From Candidatus Limivivens intestinipullorum (GTDB taxonomy: Bacteria > Bacillota > Clostridia > Lachnospirales > Lachnospiraceae), in assembly GCA_018711185.1 (NCBI GenBank), contig DVIQ01000115.1:1-41475 (forward strand): a DNA stretch of 41,475 bases, in the 5' to 3' direction. Of this stretch, positions 7,410 to 16,276 are shown piece by piece (the first letter of the stretch is position 1; the number at the start of each line of letters is the position of its first letter). The notes under the pieces were generated by a model. That model ran no database searches, was not told the DNA's origin, and worked only from the letters and a program-made list of their open reading frames with translations. The translations under genes were made by a program, and so were the position numbers.

Positions 7410-7931
7410 ATGCAGCAATATCAATTCGAAAAAATATTCAGCCAAATGGCAAATGAGTTTGGAAAAATCCAAAAGGGTAAGGAGGACATGTATTCGCTTC
7501 TTCTCTTTACCATTGAAAGCAACCTTCTGAAAGTTCACCGTGAAAATCCGGCTTCCAACAGCAGACGCCTTCAGGAAGCGATTGCCCTGGCCTTATTTCG
7601 TCTCAAAGAGCGGTATACGGGGGAAACGTTTTCCACCGAATCTTTCCGAAATCCGGATAACGGACGTCTGGAATATGCCATGCTGATGGCGACAGACCCT
7701 TTTACCAACCAGGAACTGGCCGACGCTATGACAAAAGCCGGCGCGGATCTTGAAGACCGCGCTTTTCTCCGGCAGTATTATCGCAACCCCATTCTCTGCC
7801 TCCTCCGCATAAAAGATTCCGTTGATTTCTGGATGAAACAGTATGGTTCCGACGGCTATTTTCATTTTCTCGAGGGCCAGACAGGGGAGCTGGTTACCGA
7901 TAACAAGCTCAATTTTACCTTCCAGCTGTAG
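7410..7931 (+). CDS. conserved-looking protein of unknown function
   Basis: A 173-residue protein I do not recognise. It starts MQQYQFEKIFSQMANEFG after AAAGGAGTATACGCCA. It is soluble and mostly helical in its first half. A region around residues 75-100 reads FRNPDNGRLEYAMLMATDPF, followed by an acidic helical segment and a C-terminal strand ending KLNFTFQL. There is no signal peptide, membrane segment or Cys motif. Its leader carries a family A repeat, and a family B repeat lies just behind the stop. It converges on the cvpA gene. The good ribosome site and codon use support a real gene. Confidence 0.65.
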   Translation: MQQYQFEKIFSQMANEFGKIQKGKEDMYSLLLFTIESNLLKVHRENPASNSRRLQEAIALALFRLKERYTGETFSTESFRNPDNGRLEYAMLMATDPFTNQELADAMTKAGADLEDRAFLRQYYRNPILCLLRIKDSVDFWMKQYGSDGYFHFLEGQTGELVTDNKLNFTFQL

Positions 7932-7951
7932 TCTGCTGGGCACACTTACTA

Positions 7952-7995
7952 TTCACAGTAGCCGCAAACACTTGCTGTTTGCGGCGTAAGAAGAT
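7952..7995. repeat. dispersed repeat, family B, copy 1
   Basis: TTCACAGTAGCCGCAAACAC and GCGGCGTAAGAAGATA flank a hairpin with CCGCAAAC/GTTTGCGG arms. It lies in the convergent gap between the unknown gene and cvpA. Together with the copy at 8795-8838 it flanks cvpA in direct orientation. Confidence 0.75.
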
Positions 7996-8013
7996 AATTC
8001 GGTCTGTTTTCTC

Positions 8014-8697
8014 TCAAAGCAGCAAATTCAGCAGCACATTCGCGTCATACAATTCTCGCAGGATGTCGTTTTCTTCGATCATCCGCAAAAGCTGGAACCC
8101 GCCCTGAGTTCCGGCGAAAATGGTAATCACCAGAAACAGAATCCACACCACGAAAACACCCTGAACCAGTCCAAGGCCCAGGCCCAGGATTTTATTAATT
8201 CCATGGAGCACCGGAAGCCTGGACAGAATATCCAGCGCGCTGATCAGGATTCCCAGCACCAGCCGGATCAGCAGAAATCCGGCCACATACACCAGGATCG
8301 TTAAAATCACGTCCGCTATAGAGCCGGCCAGGTATTCCCGGAAATTATTCACCGCCATGGATGCGTAATTTTCCGCGGTATTTCCATCAACCATCTGCCG
8401 CTTTAGGATTTCCGGCAGCTCCAGCCCCTCGATATAATCAGCCTGCTCCTCCTGGGTCATCTCCTCCTCATCCGGCATTCCCACAAGGCTCTGGCTGCTG
8501 TCCACCAGGTATTCGTATACCGGCGTCTCCTCCCGGATAAAATCCCGGATATAGGGCGCCGCAAAGTAAACCAGCACACAGGTCAGGGCGAACACCGCGA
8601 TGGAGGCAAAGGTTTTAATAAAGCCCCTCCGGAAGCCCCTGACCATATAAAGCAGTATCACAAGAATTACAATAATCGCAAGTAAATTAATATCCAT
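8014..8697 (-). CDS. CvpA family membrane protein
   Basis: A 227-residue integral membrane protein. The N-terminal pattern MDINLLAIIVILVILLYMVR followed by GFRRGFIKTFASIAVFALTC is typical of CvpA (colicin V production) proteins. There are about four hydrophobic segments, two before residue 50 and two between roughly 120 and 200, with an acidic extracellular-type loop (55-105) between them. CvpA proteins influence envelope integrity and the division-linked amidase pathway in other bacteria; their exact activity is uncertain. It is third in a minus-strand row behind the LysM and DUF5711 genes, but a repeat-bearing gap of 151 bases separates it from DUF5711. Confidence 0.85.
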   Translation of the reverse strand: MDINLLAIIVILVILLYMVRGFRRGFIKTFASIAVFALTCVLVYFAAPYIRDFIREETPVYEYLVDSSQSLVGMPDEEEMTQEEQADYIEGLELPEILKRQMVDGNTAENYASMAVNNFREYLAGSIADVILTILVYVAGFLLIRLVLGILISALDILSRLPVLHGINKILGLGLGLVQGVFVVWILFLVITIFAGTQGGFQLLRMIEENDILRELYDANVLLNLLL

Positions 8698-8794
8698 AGT
8701 CCTCCTCGTAGGCGTAATGCCATTCCTGATAACCGTTCAGCCCAGGTCTGCGCACATGCTGCGCGGACCGTAAGAACGTGATTCAGGAGTGCTT

Positions 8795-8838
8795 TTCACA
8801 GCAGCCGCAAACGCCTGTTGTTTGCGGCGCAAGAAGAA
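8795..8838. repeat. dispersed repeat, family B, copy 2
   Basis: TTCACAGCAGCCGCAAACGC and GCGGCGCAAGAAGAAG flank a CCGCAAAC/GTTTGCGG hairpin, in the gap between DUF5711 and cvpA. A half copy of the family D motif (AACCGTTCAGC) lies about 60 bases to the left. Confidence 0.75.
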
Positions 8839-8848
8839 GCGTAAGACC

Positions 8849-10045
8849 TTATCTGACCTGTATCAGCTCAGCCCCTTCGGTTGTCGATACAAAGTACTGA
8901 CCAAAAATATTGATACAGATCACATCATTTACCGGTTTCTCATAGGTCACCGATGCCTTATGCCTTCCTCCGGTTCCGTAAACCTCGAATCCCTGGTCAT
9001 TGCAGACAATGACGTTTCCATTCTGAAGACGAATTCCCGTATACTCCAGGTTTATATATTTTCGCATTATCCGGTTCCCGCTGAGATTATAGAGCTCAAT
9101 CCGGTACCGGTAATCTTCCCGGTCGCTCTGAAACACAAATCCCAAGTGAGAGCTGTCATGAAACGCGGTCAGAATCTCCTCCTCAAAGGAAACGCTGGCC
9201 GTTTCTTCCGGAATCTGCGTTCCCCGGTAAACGGAAAAGCCGTCGCTTCGCACCGCGGCGGAAACCGACTCGCTTAGGAAGAATACTTCCGGAACCACGG
9301 CGTTTTCATACGTATAGCTGCTCACCAGGTTGTTGACCTCGGACTGTCCTACAGAGTCAAAATTATAAAAAGCGACTTCGGTCCGCATGCTTCCCTGTGT
9401 GGCCTGGAGATAGGAAACCATGATCTTCAGGCCGTCCGGTGATAAGTCCATGTCTATAGGATAACCGGAATTATCGATTGTAGTCCGGTCTGTGGCGATT
9501 TCGTTTCCCTCGGTGTCGTAATAATTTACCCAGGTAACATCGCCGTCCTCCAATGTCACGGCCACAACGCCCTGCTCCGCCACGGACACATCCGAAATCG
9601 GAAGGGTCGTCTCGAACTGCCCGATCATCCCCTCTAGGTTAAACAAGTAAACCTGCGTTCCCTGCCTTTCCGCCAAAGCGGCCGCCTCTTCCCCAACGTC
9701 AGCCAGAACCGCCTGCATAGTATAAGTGGTACTCCATGTGGTGTCGCCGGAAGGCGTCACATAGGACACGCCGTCCGCGCTGTATTTGAGCAGACCGCTG
9801 CCGAATTTTTCATAAACGGTTCCGGAAATATCCGCCTGATCGCTCCCGCTTAGTACAAAGTACCCGGTCTCCACCCGAAAGTAGATCACCAGAGCCGCCG
9901 CAAGAAGAAAAACCGCCGCGGCCCCGATAACCACGAGCCGTTTTCTGTGCTTCATCTTCTGGTAAATCCGGAAATCGTTAATGGCGCCCTTTTTGGCAGT
10001 CAGGGTCTCTCCCAGTTTCCGGAAAAATTCCTTTATCTTATTCAT
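8849..10045 (-). CDS. DUF5711 family membrane-anchored beta-propeller-like protein
   Basis: A 398-residue protein with a short basic cytoplasmic head (1-36), one membrane segment (about 37-56, RLVVIGAAAVFLLAAALVIY) and a large outer domain. That domain is rich in beta strands and repeats blade-like units such as QGVVAVTLEDGDVTW, DLSPDGLKIMVSY and LQNGNVIVCNDQGFEVYG, which suggests a WD40-like propeller. This matches DUF5711, a family common in Lachnospiraceae with no known activity. I chose the ATG at 10045; upstream frame continues but lacks homology. The gene lies 65 bases behind the LysM membrane protein, so the two are probably co-transcribed and act at the cell envelope. Confidence 0.8.
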   Translation of the reverse strand: MNKIKEFFRKLGETLTAKKGAINDFRIYQKMKHRKRLVVIGAAAVFLLAAALVIYFRVETGYFVLSGSDQADISGTVYEKFGSGLLKYSADGVSYVTPSGDTTWSTTYTMQAVLADVGEEAAALAERQGTQVYLFNLEGMIGQFETTLPISDVSVAEQGVVAVTLEDGDVTWVNYYDTEGNEIATDRTTIDNSGYPIDMDLSPDGLKIMVSYLQATQGSMRTEVAFYNFDSVGQSEVNNLVSSYTYENAVVPEVFFLSESVSAAVRSDGFSVYRGTQIPEETASVSFEEEILTAFHDSSHLGFVFQSDREDYRYRIELYNLSGNRIMRKYINLEYTGIRLQNGNVIVCNDQGFEVYGTGGRHKASVTYEKPVNDVICINIFGQYFVSTTEGAELIQVR

Positions 10046-10110
10046 AGCCCTTCTCTTTCGTAATTTGTTTTCTGAAACAGTACCAGTATAGCACAGAGAA
10101 AAAAAACTGT

Positions 10111-11892
10111 CTATGGAAGCACTATTTTTTGTCCGGGTAAAATCTGATTGGGATCTTCGATCCCGTTTTCTTCGCAGATGCGCTCGATCATATCCAGAGA
10201 ACCGTAGTACATTTCGCATACGTCTGCCAGTGTATCCCCTTCCTTAATCACATATTCCGCGCGTATCGCGTGGGATGCCGCTTCCCTGGAATCCGCGCTT
10301 CCTGTCTCGTCCGCCGCCTGCCCGTCCGCCAATGTGCCATCCGCCGCTGTCCCGGCATTCGCCTCCGCGCTCTGCTCATCGGACGCCGCTTCGTCCGCGG
10401 CTGCCGCTCCCGCGCTGGCGCCCACACTCTGCCCCTCTGACAGCGTGCCGCCGCTCTCCGCTCCCGCATTCGTCTCCGCGCTCTGGTCATCCGATATGGC
10501 ATCCCCAGAGGGCAGCATTTCATTACTGATCGTATCCAGCGCCTGCGTCTCCCCTGCCGCCGCATTGTCCGTTCCCGCGGCACTGTCTGTCTCCTGTATT
10601 TCCAGGCTGATTCCGCTCTGGGATTCTGCCTCCGTCTCCAGATTTCCCGCGGGAGCGGAAACCTGAATGGAAACCTGGCCGGACTGCGTCTCCTGCATAG
10701 CTTCTTCCATCGAGCGCATTTTGTCATAGTTTTGAATCACAGTAATGCCAATGGCAAAAACCGAGAGCATAAGAAACGCTCCTGCTCCATACACCAGCCT
10801 CCCGGTATTCGGCGCGCCGTTGCCTTTCTTTTGAGGTTCTCCCTGTGTACTCTCTTTTTTATACAGCGCTTTTAATTTTTCCCCGAAACGTTTTCCTTCT
10901 GCCCGTTCTTCGCCGGCCATCGCCGCTGGCTTTCCGCTCTCCTCTTCCGCCGTCTTTTGTTTCTTCGTACCTTCGCGGGCTTTTGCCGCCTGCACAATAT
11001 CCCTCCAGGACCCGGTTTCGCCGCTTTCTTCGCGTTCCTCCGCCTCATCCGCCGCGGCCTGGGCTGCTTCTATGACCTTATTCCCGGGTAGACTCTGACC
11101 TCTCTGTTTTTCCCGTCCCCCTGGATTTTCGCCGGCCGAAAGCTGCCGGCTCTCCTCCTTCTCTCCGACTCCCGGCAGCCGGATCTCTGCCCCGTCGAAA
11201 GCCCCGGGCAGCGTTACACCGTTTTTCTCCTCCGTTTTGCCATCCATGGCAGCTGCCAGCATCTCTGTCTCCCTGCGCTGGCCTTTTTGAACGCTCTTTT
11301 TTTCAATGATCCGCCGAAAGCTGCGGATCGCGCTGTCACTGACCTGCATTTCCTTTTCTACGGACTTTCCGGTATTTTTCCACACCATGTAATCCTGCAT
11401 CATTTTATTTTTGTCATAGTAAATGTAAAATCCCCTCTGCTTTACAAGGGTTCCGTTCTCTGCCAGAAAAACCGCTTCTTCTTCCTCATCCTCATCGTAC
11501 AGCACCAGAACCGGATCCTGTTCCCGGAAATAGCGGTAATAAATGCGCTCCATCTCCTCGGGAATCTTCCATGTTTCCAGCGAAGTGCGGCCGTACCAGC
11601 CGATGATCTCCCTTCCGTCAAAGTACTCCTTTGCCTCCTGAAATACCGGTTCCCAGATTTCGTCCGGGAAACCAATGTCCTTCACCTCAATGGCCCCGCT
11701 TACGAAATAGCAGGTAAAGCGGCCGTTCTGCCTGATTTCTCCCAGCAAAACCGCCGCTTTTATCTGATGCAGATAGGTCACCGCGTAATCCTCAAGATAT
11801 ACGCGGGTATCTCCTGCGCTCTCTCCGATCTGCCGGATATTTCTCGGCAGCCTCATTTCCCCGGTGTCTGGTTCATTACCCCTGTAAACCAT
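10111..11892 (-). CDS. single-pass membrane protein with C-terminal LysM domain
   Basis: A 593-residue protein. Residues 1-140 form a conserved-looking domain (YLEDYAVTYLHQIKAAVLLG, then EIIGWYGRTSLETW) that I do not recognise with certainty. Residues about 190-350 are charged and Glu/Lys-rich. A membrane segment follows at about 365-385 (LVYGAGAFLMLSVFAIGITV). Then comes an Ala/Asp/Glu-rich linker (about 400-540) with two copies of a roughly 25-residue repeat beginning SDDQSAETNAG and SDEQSAEANAG. A LysM domain closes the protein (YVIKEGDTLADVCEMYYGS to ILPGQKIVLP) and would bind peptidoglycan outside the cell. The start is uncertain because only a weak AAGGGG precedes the ATG. It heads the DUF5711-CvpA row. 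Confidence 0.8.
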   Translation of the reverse strand: MVYRGNEPDTGEMRLPRNIRQIGESAGDTRVYLEDYAVTYLHQIKAAVLLGEIRQNGRFTCYFVSGAIEVKDIGFPDEIWEPVFQEAKEYFDGREIIGWYGRTSLETWKIPEEMERIYYRYFREQDPVLVLYDEDEEEEAVFLAENGTLVKQRGFYIYYDKNKMMQDYMVWKNTGKSVEKEMQVSDSAIRSFRRIIEKKSVQKGQRRETEMLAAAMDGKTEEKNGVTLPGAFDGAEIRLPGVGEKEESRQLSAGENPGGREKQRGQSLPGNKVIEAAQAAADEAEEREESGETGSWRDIVQAAKAREGTKKQKTAEEESGKPAAMAGEERAEGKRFGEKLKALYKKESTQGEPQKKGNGAPNTGRLVYGAGAFLMLSVFAIGITVIQNYDKMRSMEEAMQETQSGQVSIQVSAPAGNLETEAESQSGISLEIQETDSAAGTDNAAAGETQALDTISNEMLPSGDAISDDQSAETNAGAESGGTLSEGQSVGASAGAAAADEAASDEQSAEANAGTAADGTLADGQAADETGSADSREAASHAIRAEYVIKEGDTLADVCEMYYGSLDMIERICEENGIEDPNQILPGQKIVLP

Positions 11893-12335
11893 ACATTCAT
11901 ACCCCTTTTCATTCTGCGATTTCCTGCCGTCGTCCGCCGGTATTTTCCCGTATACCGTCTGTTCGCCCCGTTTCTCAGCAAGGAGCCTTTCCCCCCGCGG
12001 GCAGCGACCCAGGCGGGACTCTGTTCCGGCAGCTTTCACGAAACATACTAGCACAGTTGTCCCGCAAAATTTAGCAATCCATGGCGCACATTTGAAAAGT
12101 TTTCCGACATTTTTTGTACGGCTGAACACCTGGCGCAGCCCTGCGGAACGGTTGAATACTTTCCCCGATTCAGGGATAAACTATAACTATCCGGCGGCCC
12201 CGCGCCTGCTGCGCTGGCCGCAAGAAAATGGCGCGGTAAGCTTCGCAGAGGGCGGCGGTTCCGCCTGGCAAAACTATCGTCATTCATAACTGCGGTTCAG
12301 CGGCAATTGGGATTTATAAAGGAAAGGAAAGCAGT
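11893..12335. other. divergent intergenic region
   Basis: This region lies between the LysM gene (minus) and yyaC (plus). It is GC-rich with several small inverted repeats, for example GGCGG/CCGCC near 12250. I see no consensus promoter. The longer frames here lack ribosome sites and homology. Confidence 0.4.
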
Positions 12336-12917
12336 ATGAACTCTTCGGAAATGGAAGAATTATATTATATCAACTCAAAAGAACAGGCGGCGGCCGAAGT
12401 TCTGGCCTGCCATCTCAAAGAAATGCTCCGGCATTCTCCTCATCCGCCGGTTTTTCTGTGCATCGGAAGCGACCGGGTTACCGGAGACAGCCTGGGGCCC
12501 ATTATCGGAAGCCGTCTGAAAACGGCCTGGGAGAAAGGGTTTTGCACCGCTGTATACGGAACCCTGGAAGCTCCGGTTCATGCCCTGAATCTGAAATCTA
12601 CCCTGGAACACATCCGCCTGCGGCACCCGGAAAATCCCGTGGTGGCCGTAGACGCATCCCTGGGAGTCAGGGAACATCTGGGGTATATCACTATCAGCCG
12701 GGGAAGTCTCTCCCCCGGAGCCGGCGTCAATAAAACGTTGGAATGCGCGGGAGACATCGCCATCACCGGCATTACGGCGGCCTCCGGCCCCTTCTCCCAC
12801 ATCACCCTCCAGACCACCCGCCTCTCCGCGGTCATCCCTCTGGCAGAGCCCATTATCCAGGGAATCCTCCTGGCCTGCGAAAACTACCTGGCCGAGGCGG
12901 CGGCATCCCTGTCTTAG
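12336..12917 (+). CDS. yyaC: sporulation protein YyaC (DUF1256)
   Basis: A 193-residue protein with the landmarks of the YyaC family. They are CIGSDRVTGDSLGP (residues 42-55), YGTLEAPVHALNL (74-86), the VAVDASLG motif near 102-109, GSLSPGAGVNKTL and ITGITAASGPF. The fold resembles the germination protease (GPR) family, but YyaC itself is a sporulation protein of unproven activity in Bacillus subtilis. Its presence argues that the host forms endospores. AAAGGAAAGGAAAGCAGT precedes the ATG. Its stop overlaps that of the convergent HD-domain gene by 3 bases, so the pair has no room for a terminator between them. Confidence 0.92.
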   Translation: MNSSEMEELYYINSKEQAAAEVLACHLKEMLRHSPHPPVFLCIGSDRVTGDSLGPIIGSRLKTAWEKGFCTAVYGTLEAPVHALNLKSTLEHIRLRHPENPVVAVDASLGVREHLGYITISRGSLSPGAGVNKTLECAGDIAITGITAASGPFSHITLQTTRLSAVIPLAEPIIQGILLACENYLAEAAASLS

Positions 12918-13486
12918 TCGCGCCGATGCGGATGCGGAAGCAGCCTGGCCGCCATCCGGTACATGCTCCGGTAGCCCAATGGCAGCTTTGGAAGTCGTCT
13001 GGAATACCCCGCAGCCACCTCCATGGCTCCGCAGTATTTATCCGTCATACAGATCACATAGCTCTCCGGATATTTCGGCGGGATAATGGTCAAGGGCCAC
13101 ATATGCTTCTGAATAATATCCCGCTCCAGATCCGACAGCGTGAAGTACCGCTCCGCATTGCGCAGCGCCGCCGCCGGATGGGTAAAGCCGTGAAAACGCT
13201 GGCCCGTTTTTCTGGCATGGGTATGCCAGTCGTACAAAAACAGATCATGGAGCATTCCTGCTCTGGCCGCCGCTGCCGCGTCCAGCCCCAGGATTTTACA
13301 GATTTCATAATTGTAATAAGCAACATTTAAACAGTGCCGGAAACAGTTTGTATCTCCGTGATGGGGATACCGCTTCATGGACTGTACCGCGGGGTGTTCC
13401 AGAACGTCCCGTATGCAGTCATAAAATTCCTGGCGCTGTCCGCTTTTTTCCCGGCGCTTTCTCCGGGCATACGCGTCACGGGCCAT
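12914..13486 (-). CDS. HD-domain phosphohydrolase
   Basis: A 190-residue protein with the metal-binding HD signature. Its residues are His51 (CFRHCLNVAYYNY), His80-Asp81 (AGMLHDLFLYDW) and Asp149 (CMTDKYCGAMEVAAG). HD proteins hydrolyse phosphate esters, often of nucleotides; the substrate here is unknown. The N-terminus is basic (MARDAYARRKRREKSG). AAGGAGGTAAAGGGT precedes the ATG. The 3' end overlaps convergent yyaC. It lies downstream of the transketolase operon but behind that operon's terminator, so it should have its own promoter. Confidence 0.85.
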   Translation of the reverse strand: MARDAYARRKRREKSGQRQEFYDCIRDVLEHPAVQSMKRYPHHGDTNCFRHCLNVAYYNYEICKILGLDAAAAARAGMLHDLFLYDWHTHARKTGQRFHGFTHPAAALRNAERYFTLSDLERDIIQKHMWPLTIIPPKYPESYVICMTDKYCGAMEVAAGYSRRLPKLPLGYRSMYRMAARLLPHPHRRD

Positions 13487-13536
13487 ACCCTTTACCTCCT
13501 TTTCCTAAGCCGTCTTCCCGGTGTATCCTTCAAAAA

Positions 13537-13578
13537 AAGCTGCCGCGATCCGGCTCTTTTGATCCTTCGCGGCAGCTT
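13537..13578 (-). terminator. Rho-independent terminator of the sugar operon
   Basis: A 12-bp stem, AAGCTGCCGCGA with TCGCGGCAGCTT, begins five bases after the stop of the last transketolase gene and is followed on the minus strand by seven Ts. It is the clearest terminator in the sugar region. Confidence 0.88.
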
Positions 13579-13582
13579 CCTT

Positions 13583-14524
13583 TTATTTCAGGAAATCCTT
13601 AATCTGGCTGTAAATGCCCTGGGCATCCAGTCCGTATTTCTTCAGCAGCTCCGCTGCGGGACCGGATTCTCCGAATACATCCTGAATACCGATCTTGCGA
13701 ACCGGAACCGGCGCCTTTGCGCAGAGGCAGTCGCACACCGCGCTTCCAAGACCGCCGATCACCGAATGCTCTTCCACCGTCACAACCCTGCCGGTTTCTT
13801 TCGCGGCAGCGGCGATGAGGTCCTCATCCAGGGGCTTTACGGTATGGATGTTGATTACCTTGGCGGAAATGCCGTCCTTTTCCAGCATCTCTGCCGCTTC
13901 CAGGCTGGCTGCCACCGGAAGGCCGGAGGCCACGATGGTCAGATCCTTTCCTTCTCTTAAAACCACGCCCTTGCCCATCTCAAACTTATAGTCCGGACGG
14001 TCATTGATTACCGGAACCGCCAGACGGCCAAAGCGCAGGTATACCGGGCCTTCGTACTCCACGGCGGCGGCTACGGCGGCTCTTGCCTCCACATCGTCGG
14101 AGGGATTGATCACAACCATGCCCGGAATGGCTCTCATCAGGGCCATATCCTCGTTGCACTGATGGGTCGCGCCGTCCTCGCCCACGGAAATGCCCGCGTG
14201 GGTCGCGCCGATCTTTACGTTCAGATGCGGATAGCCGATGGAATTGCGCACCTGCTCAAAGGCGCGGCCGGCGGCGAACATGGCAAAGGAGCTCATAAAC
14301 GGAATCTTTCCGGTGGCCGCCAGTCCGGCGGCGATTCCGGCCATGTTGCACTCCGCGATTCCGCAGTCGATGTGTCTTTCCGGGAAGACCTTTTTAAAGG
14401 TTCCGGTCTTGGTGGCAGCAGCCAGGTCCGCATCCAGCACCACCAGATTCTCATATTTCTTTCCCAGCTCTACCAGAGCGTTTCCATAGCTCTCTCTCGT
14501 GGCGATCTTCTTTACTTCTGACAT
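13583..14524 (-). CDS. transketolase, C-terminal subunit (pair 1)
   Basis: A 313-residue subunit carrying the pyrimidine-binding and C-terminal domains of a split transketolase. Glu58 (HIDCGIAECNMAG) is the glutamate that activates thiamine diphosphate. GEDGATHQ (115-122) is the canonical active-site loop. The protein ends in a standard C-terminal domain (VVTVEEHSVIGGLG). Together with the N-terminal subunit it moves two-carbon units between ketose and aldose phosphates in the non-oxidative pentose phosphate pathway. It overlaps that subunit by 13 bases. It is the last gene of the sugar locus, and a terminator follows directly. Confidence 0.93.
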   Translation of the reverse strand: MSEVKKIATRESYGNALVELGKKYENLVVLDADLAAATKTGTFKKVFPERHIDCGIAECNMAGIAAGLAATGKIPFMSSFAMFAAGRAFEQVRNSIGYPHLNVKIGATHAGISVGEDGATHQCNEDMALMRAIPGMVVINPSDDVEARAAVAAAVEYEGPVYLRFGRLAVPVINDRPDYKFEMGKGVVLREGKDLTIVASGLPVAASLEAAEMLEKDGISAKVINIHTVKPLDEDLIAAAAKETGRVVTVEEHSVIGGLGSAVCDCLCAKAPVPVRKIGIQDVFGESGPAAELLKKYGLDAQGIYSQIKDFLK

Positions 14525-15351
14525 AATGCTTCACCTGCCTTCTCCAGTTCTGCCATGGCGACAGCGTACTGCTCGTCGTTGGGCGCCTTTCCGTGCCAGT
14601 CCACGGAGCCTTCCATGTAGGATACGCCCTTGCCCTTCAGGGTATGCATGATAATCGCCGTGGGCATGCCCTTGGTCTGTCTCGCCTCGTCAAAGGCCGC
14701 TTTCAACTGGTCAAAATCGTTGCCGTCGGCCACGTTGATTACGTGGAAATTGAAGGCCTCGAATTTCTTATCGATGGGATACGGGCTGCAGACGTCCTCG
14801 ATGCGTCCGTCGATCTGCAGGCCGTTGTTGTCCACGATCACCACCAGGTTGTCAAGCTTCCTGGCTCCCGCGAACATGGAAGCCTCCCAGACCTGGCCCT
14901 CCTCGATCTCGCCGTCTCCCAGAAGGGTGTACACCCGGTAGGATTCATTGCTGAGCTTGGCGGAAAGAGCCATGCCTACAGCCGCGGAAATCCCCTGTCC
15001 CAGAGAACCGCTGGACATATCCACGCCTGGGATATGCTTCATATCCGGATGTCCCTGGAGATAAGAGCCCAGATGACGGAGGGTCTTTAAATCCTCCACC
15101 GGGAAATATCCCCTGTGGGCCAGTGTAGAATAAAGGCCCGGAGCCGTATGTCCCTTTGACAAAACAAAACGGTCGCGGTCCGCCTTTTTGGGGTCCGCCG
15201 GGTCGATGTTCATCTCTTCAAAGTACAGATAGGTAAACGCCTCCGTGGCGGAAAGAGAACCGCCCGGATGCCCGGCCTTCGCGCTGTGAACCGCAGTGAT
15301 AATGCCCTTGCGGATCTCATTGGCCGTTTTCTGAAGTTCTAATTTATTCAT
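14512..15351 (-). CDS. transketolase, N-terminal subunit (pair 1)
   Basis: A 279-residue thiamine-diphosphate-binding subunit. AGHPGGSLSATEAF and SKGHTAPGLY contribute active-site histidines. GDGEIEEGQVWE (145-156) and DNNGLQ (from 174) form the GDG-N-N cofactor motif that holds the diphosphate and Mg2+. I chose the ATG at 15351 with GGAGAGG upstream. A longer open frame runs back through a family C repeat and is not protein-like. The pair looks canonical and probably serves the general pentose phosphate pathway together with the transaldolase just upstream. Confidence 0.93.
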   Translation of the reverse strand: MNKLELQKTANEIRKGIITAVHSAKAGHPGGSLSATEAFTYLYFEEMNIDPADPKKADRDRFVLSKGHTAPGLYSTLAHRGYFPVEDLKTLRHLGSYLQGHPDMKHIPGVDMSSGSLGQGISAAVGMALSAKLSNESYRVYTLLGDGEIEEGQVWEASMFAGARKLDNLVVIVDNNGLQIDGRIEDVCSPYPIDKKFEAFNFHVINVADGNDFDQLKAAFDEARQTKGMPTAIIMHTLKGKGVSYMEGSVDWHGKAPNDEQYAVAMAELEKAGEALCQK

Positions 15352-15429
15352 TCTTTTCCTCTCCTGACGCGTCATACACGCAGTTTTTGAAGCCGCCTCC
15401 GGCAGGTTTACTCTGAACCCCCGCCGCCG

Positions 15430-15515
15430 GATAGGCGGCATGCATTCAGGGATGCCAAGTACGCCCGCCGGACTTTTTCGGGATGGTGGTACATCTGCCC
15501 CGCGGGCGTATGCAG
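15430..15515 (-). repeat. dispersed repeat, family C, copy 1
   Basis: Read on the minus strand, AAACCTGCATACGCCCGC is followed by a variable middle and then GCGGGCGTACTTGGCATCCC plus TGAATGCATGCCGCCTAT. The copy at 18354-18424 has the same blocks in the opposite orientation. The GCGGGCGTA/TACGCCCGC arms can form a stem. It fills the gap between the transaldolase and transketolase pair 1. Confidence 0.8.
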
Positions 15516-15517
15516 GT

Positions 15518-16171
15518 TTACTCTCCGAATACCGCCTTATAGTCATTCTGGAATTTCACGATGCCTGCGTCGGTCAGCGGGTGCTTGATCATCTGCTCGA
15601 TTACAGAGTAGGGAACCGTGGCGATGTCCGCTCCCGCCAGAGCGCAGTCTGTCACATGGATGGGGTTGCGCACGCTGGCCGCGATAATCTCCGTCTCAAT
15701 CCCTGCCACCGCGAAGATGTCGGCGATCTCACGGATCAGATCCGTTCCTCTTGTGGAAATATCATCCAGACGGCCCAAAAACGGCGAAACGTATGTAGCG
15801 CCTGCTCTGGCTGCCAGAAGCGCCTGGTTCGCGGAAAAGATCAGGGTAACGTTCGTCTTGATGCCCTCGGACGAAAGAACCTTGGTAGCCTTCAGGCCTT
15901 CAGCGGTCATGGGAATTTTGACAACCATGTTCGGATGGATTTTCGCAATCTCGCGTCCCTCGGCAATCATCCCTTCCGCGTCCGTGGTGGTTGCCTTTAC
16001 CTCGCCGCTGATGGGGCCGTCCACGATGGAAGCGATCTCCTTGATAACCTCCACGAAGTCTCTTCCCTCTTTCGCGATCAGGGACGGATTCGTGGTCACG
16101 CCGCAGATTACGCCCATATCATTGGCTTTTTTAATATCTTCCACCTTTGCTGTGTCGATAAAAAATTTCAT
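15518..16171 (-). CDS. tal: transaldolase (short, FSA-like subfamily)
   Basis: A 217-residue enzyme of the small transaldolase/fructose-6-phosphate aldolase family. Lys85 (VVKIPMT) is the Schiff-base lysine. Two positions separate the two activities in this family. Glu57 (SGEVKATT) and Phe131 (YVSPFLGR) are the transaldolase-type residues, whereas E. coli FSA has Gln59 and Tyr131. I therefore call transaldolase: transfer of dihydroxyacetone from a ketose phosphate to an aldose phosphate. Of two ATGs six bases apart, 16171 has AGGAGG at 8-base spacing and is preferred. It has its own promoter at 16319-16348 with a structured leader, and transketolase pair 1 follows. Confidence 0.9.
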   Translation of the reverse strand: MKFFIDTAKVEDIKKANDMGVICGVTTNPSLIAKEGRDFVEVIKEIASIVDGPISGEVKATTTDAEGMIAEGREIAKIHPNMVVKIPMTAEGLKATKVLSSEGIKTNVTLIFSANQALLAARAGATYVSPFLGRLDDISTRGTDLIREIADIFAVAGIETEIIAASVRNPIHVTDCALAGADIATVPYSVIEQMIKHPLTDAGIVKFQNDYKAVFGE

Positions 16172-16276
16172 GTTCATTTCCTCCTGAAATAAAAAAATAC
16201 ACGCGTCCGGCAGCGCGGCAAAGGCTGCTCTTAACCTTGCGCGCCGCTTTCACCTTCAACCGACGACTGCTGTGCG

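Noticed and set aside
15518..16171. Fructose-6-phosphate aldolase call
   Set aside because: Glu57 and Phe131 are transaldolase-type residues.
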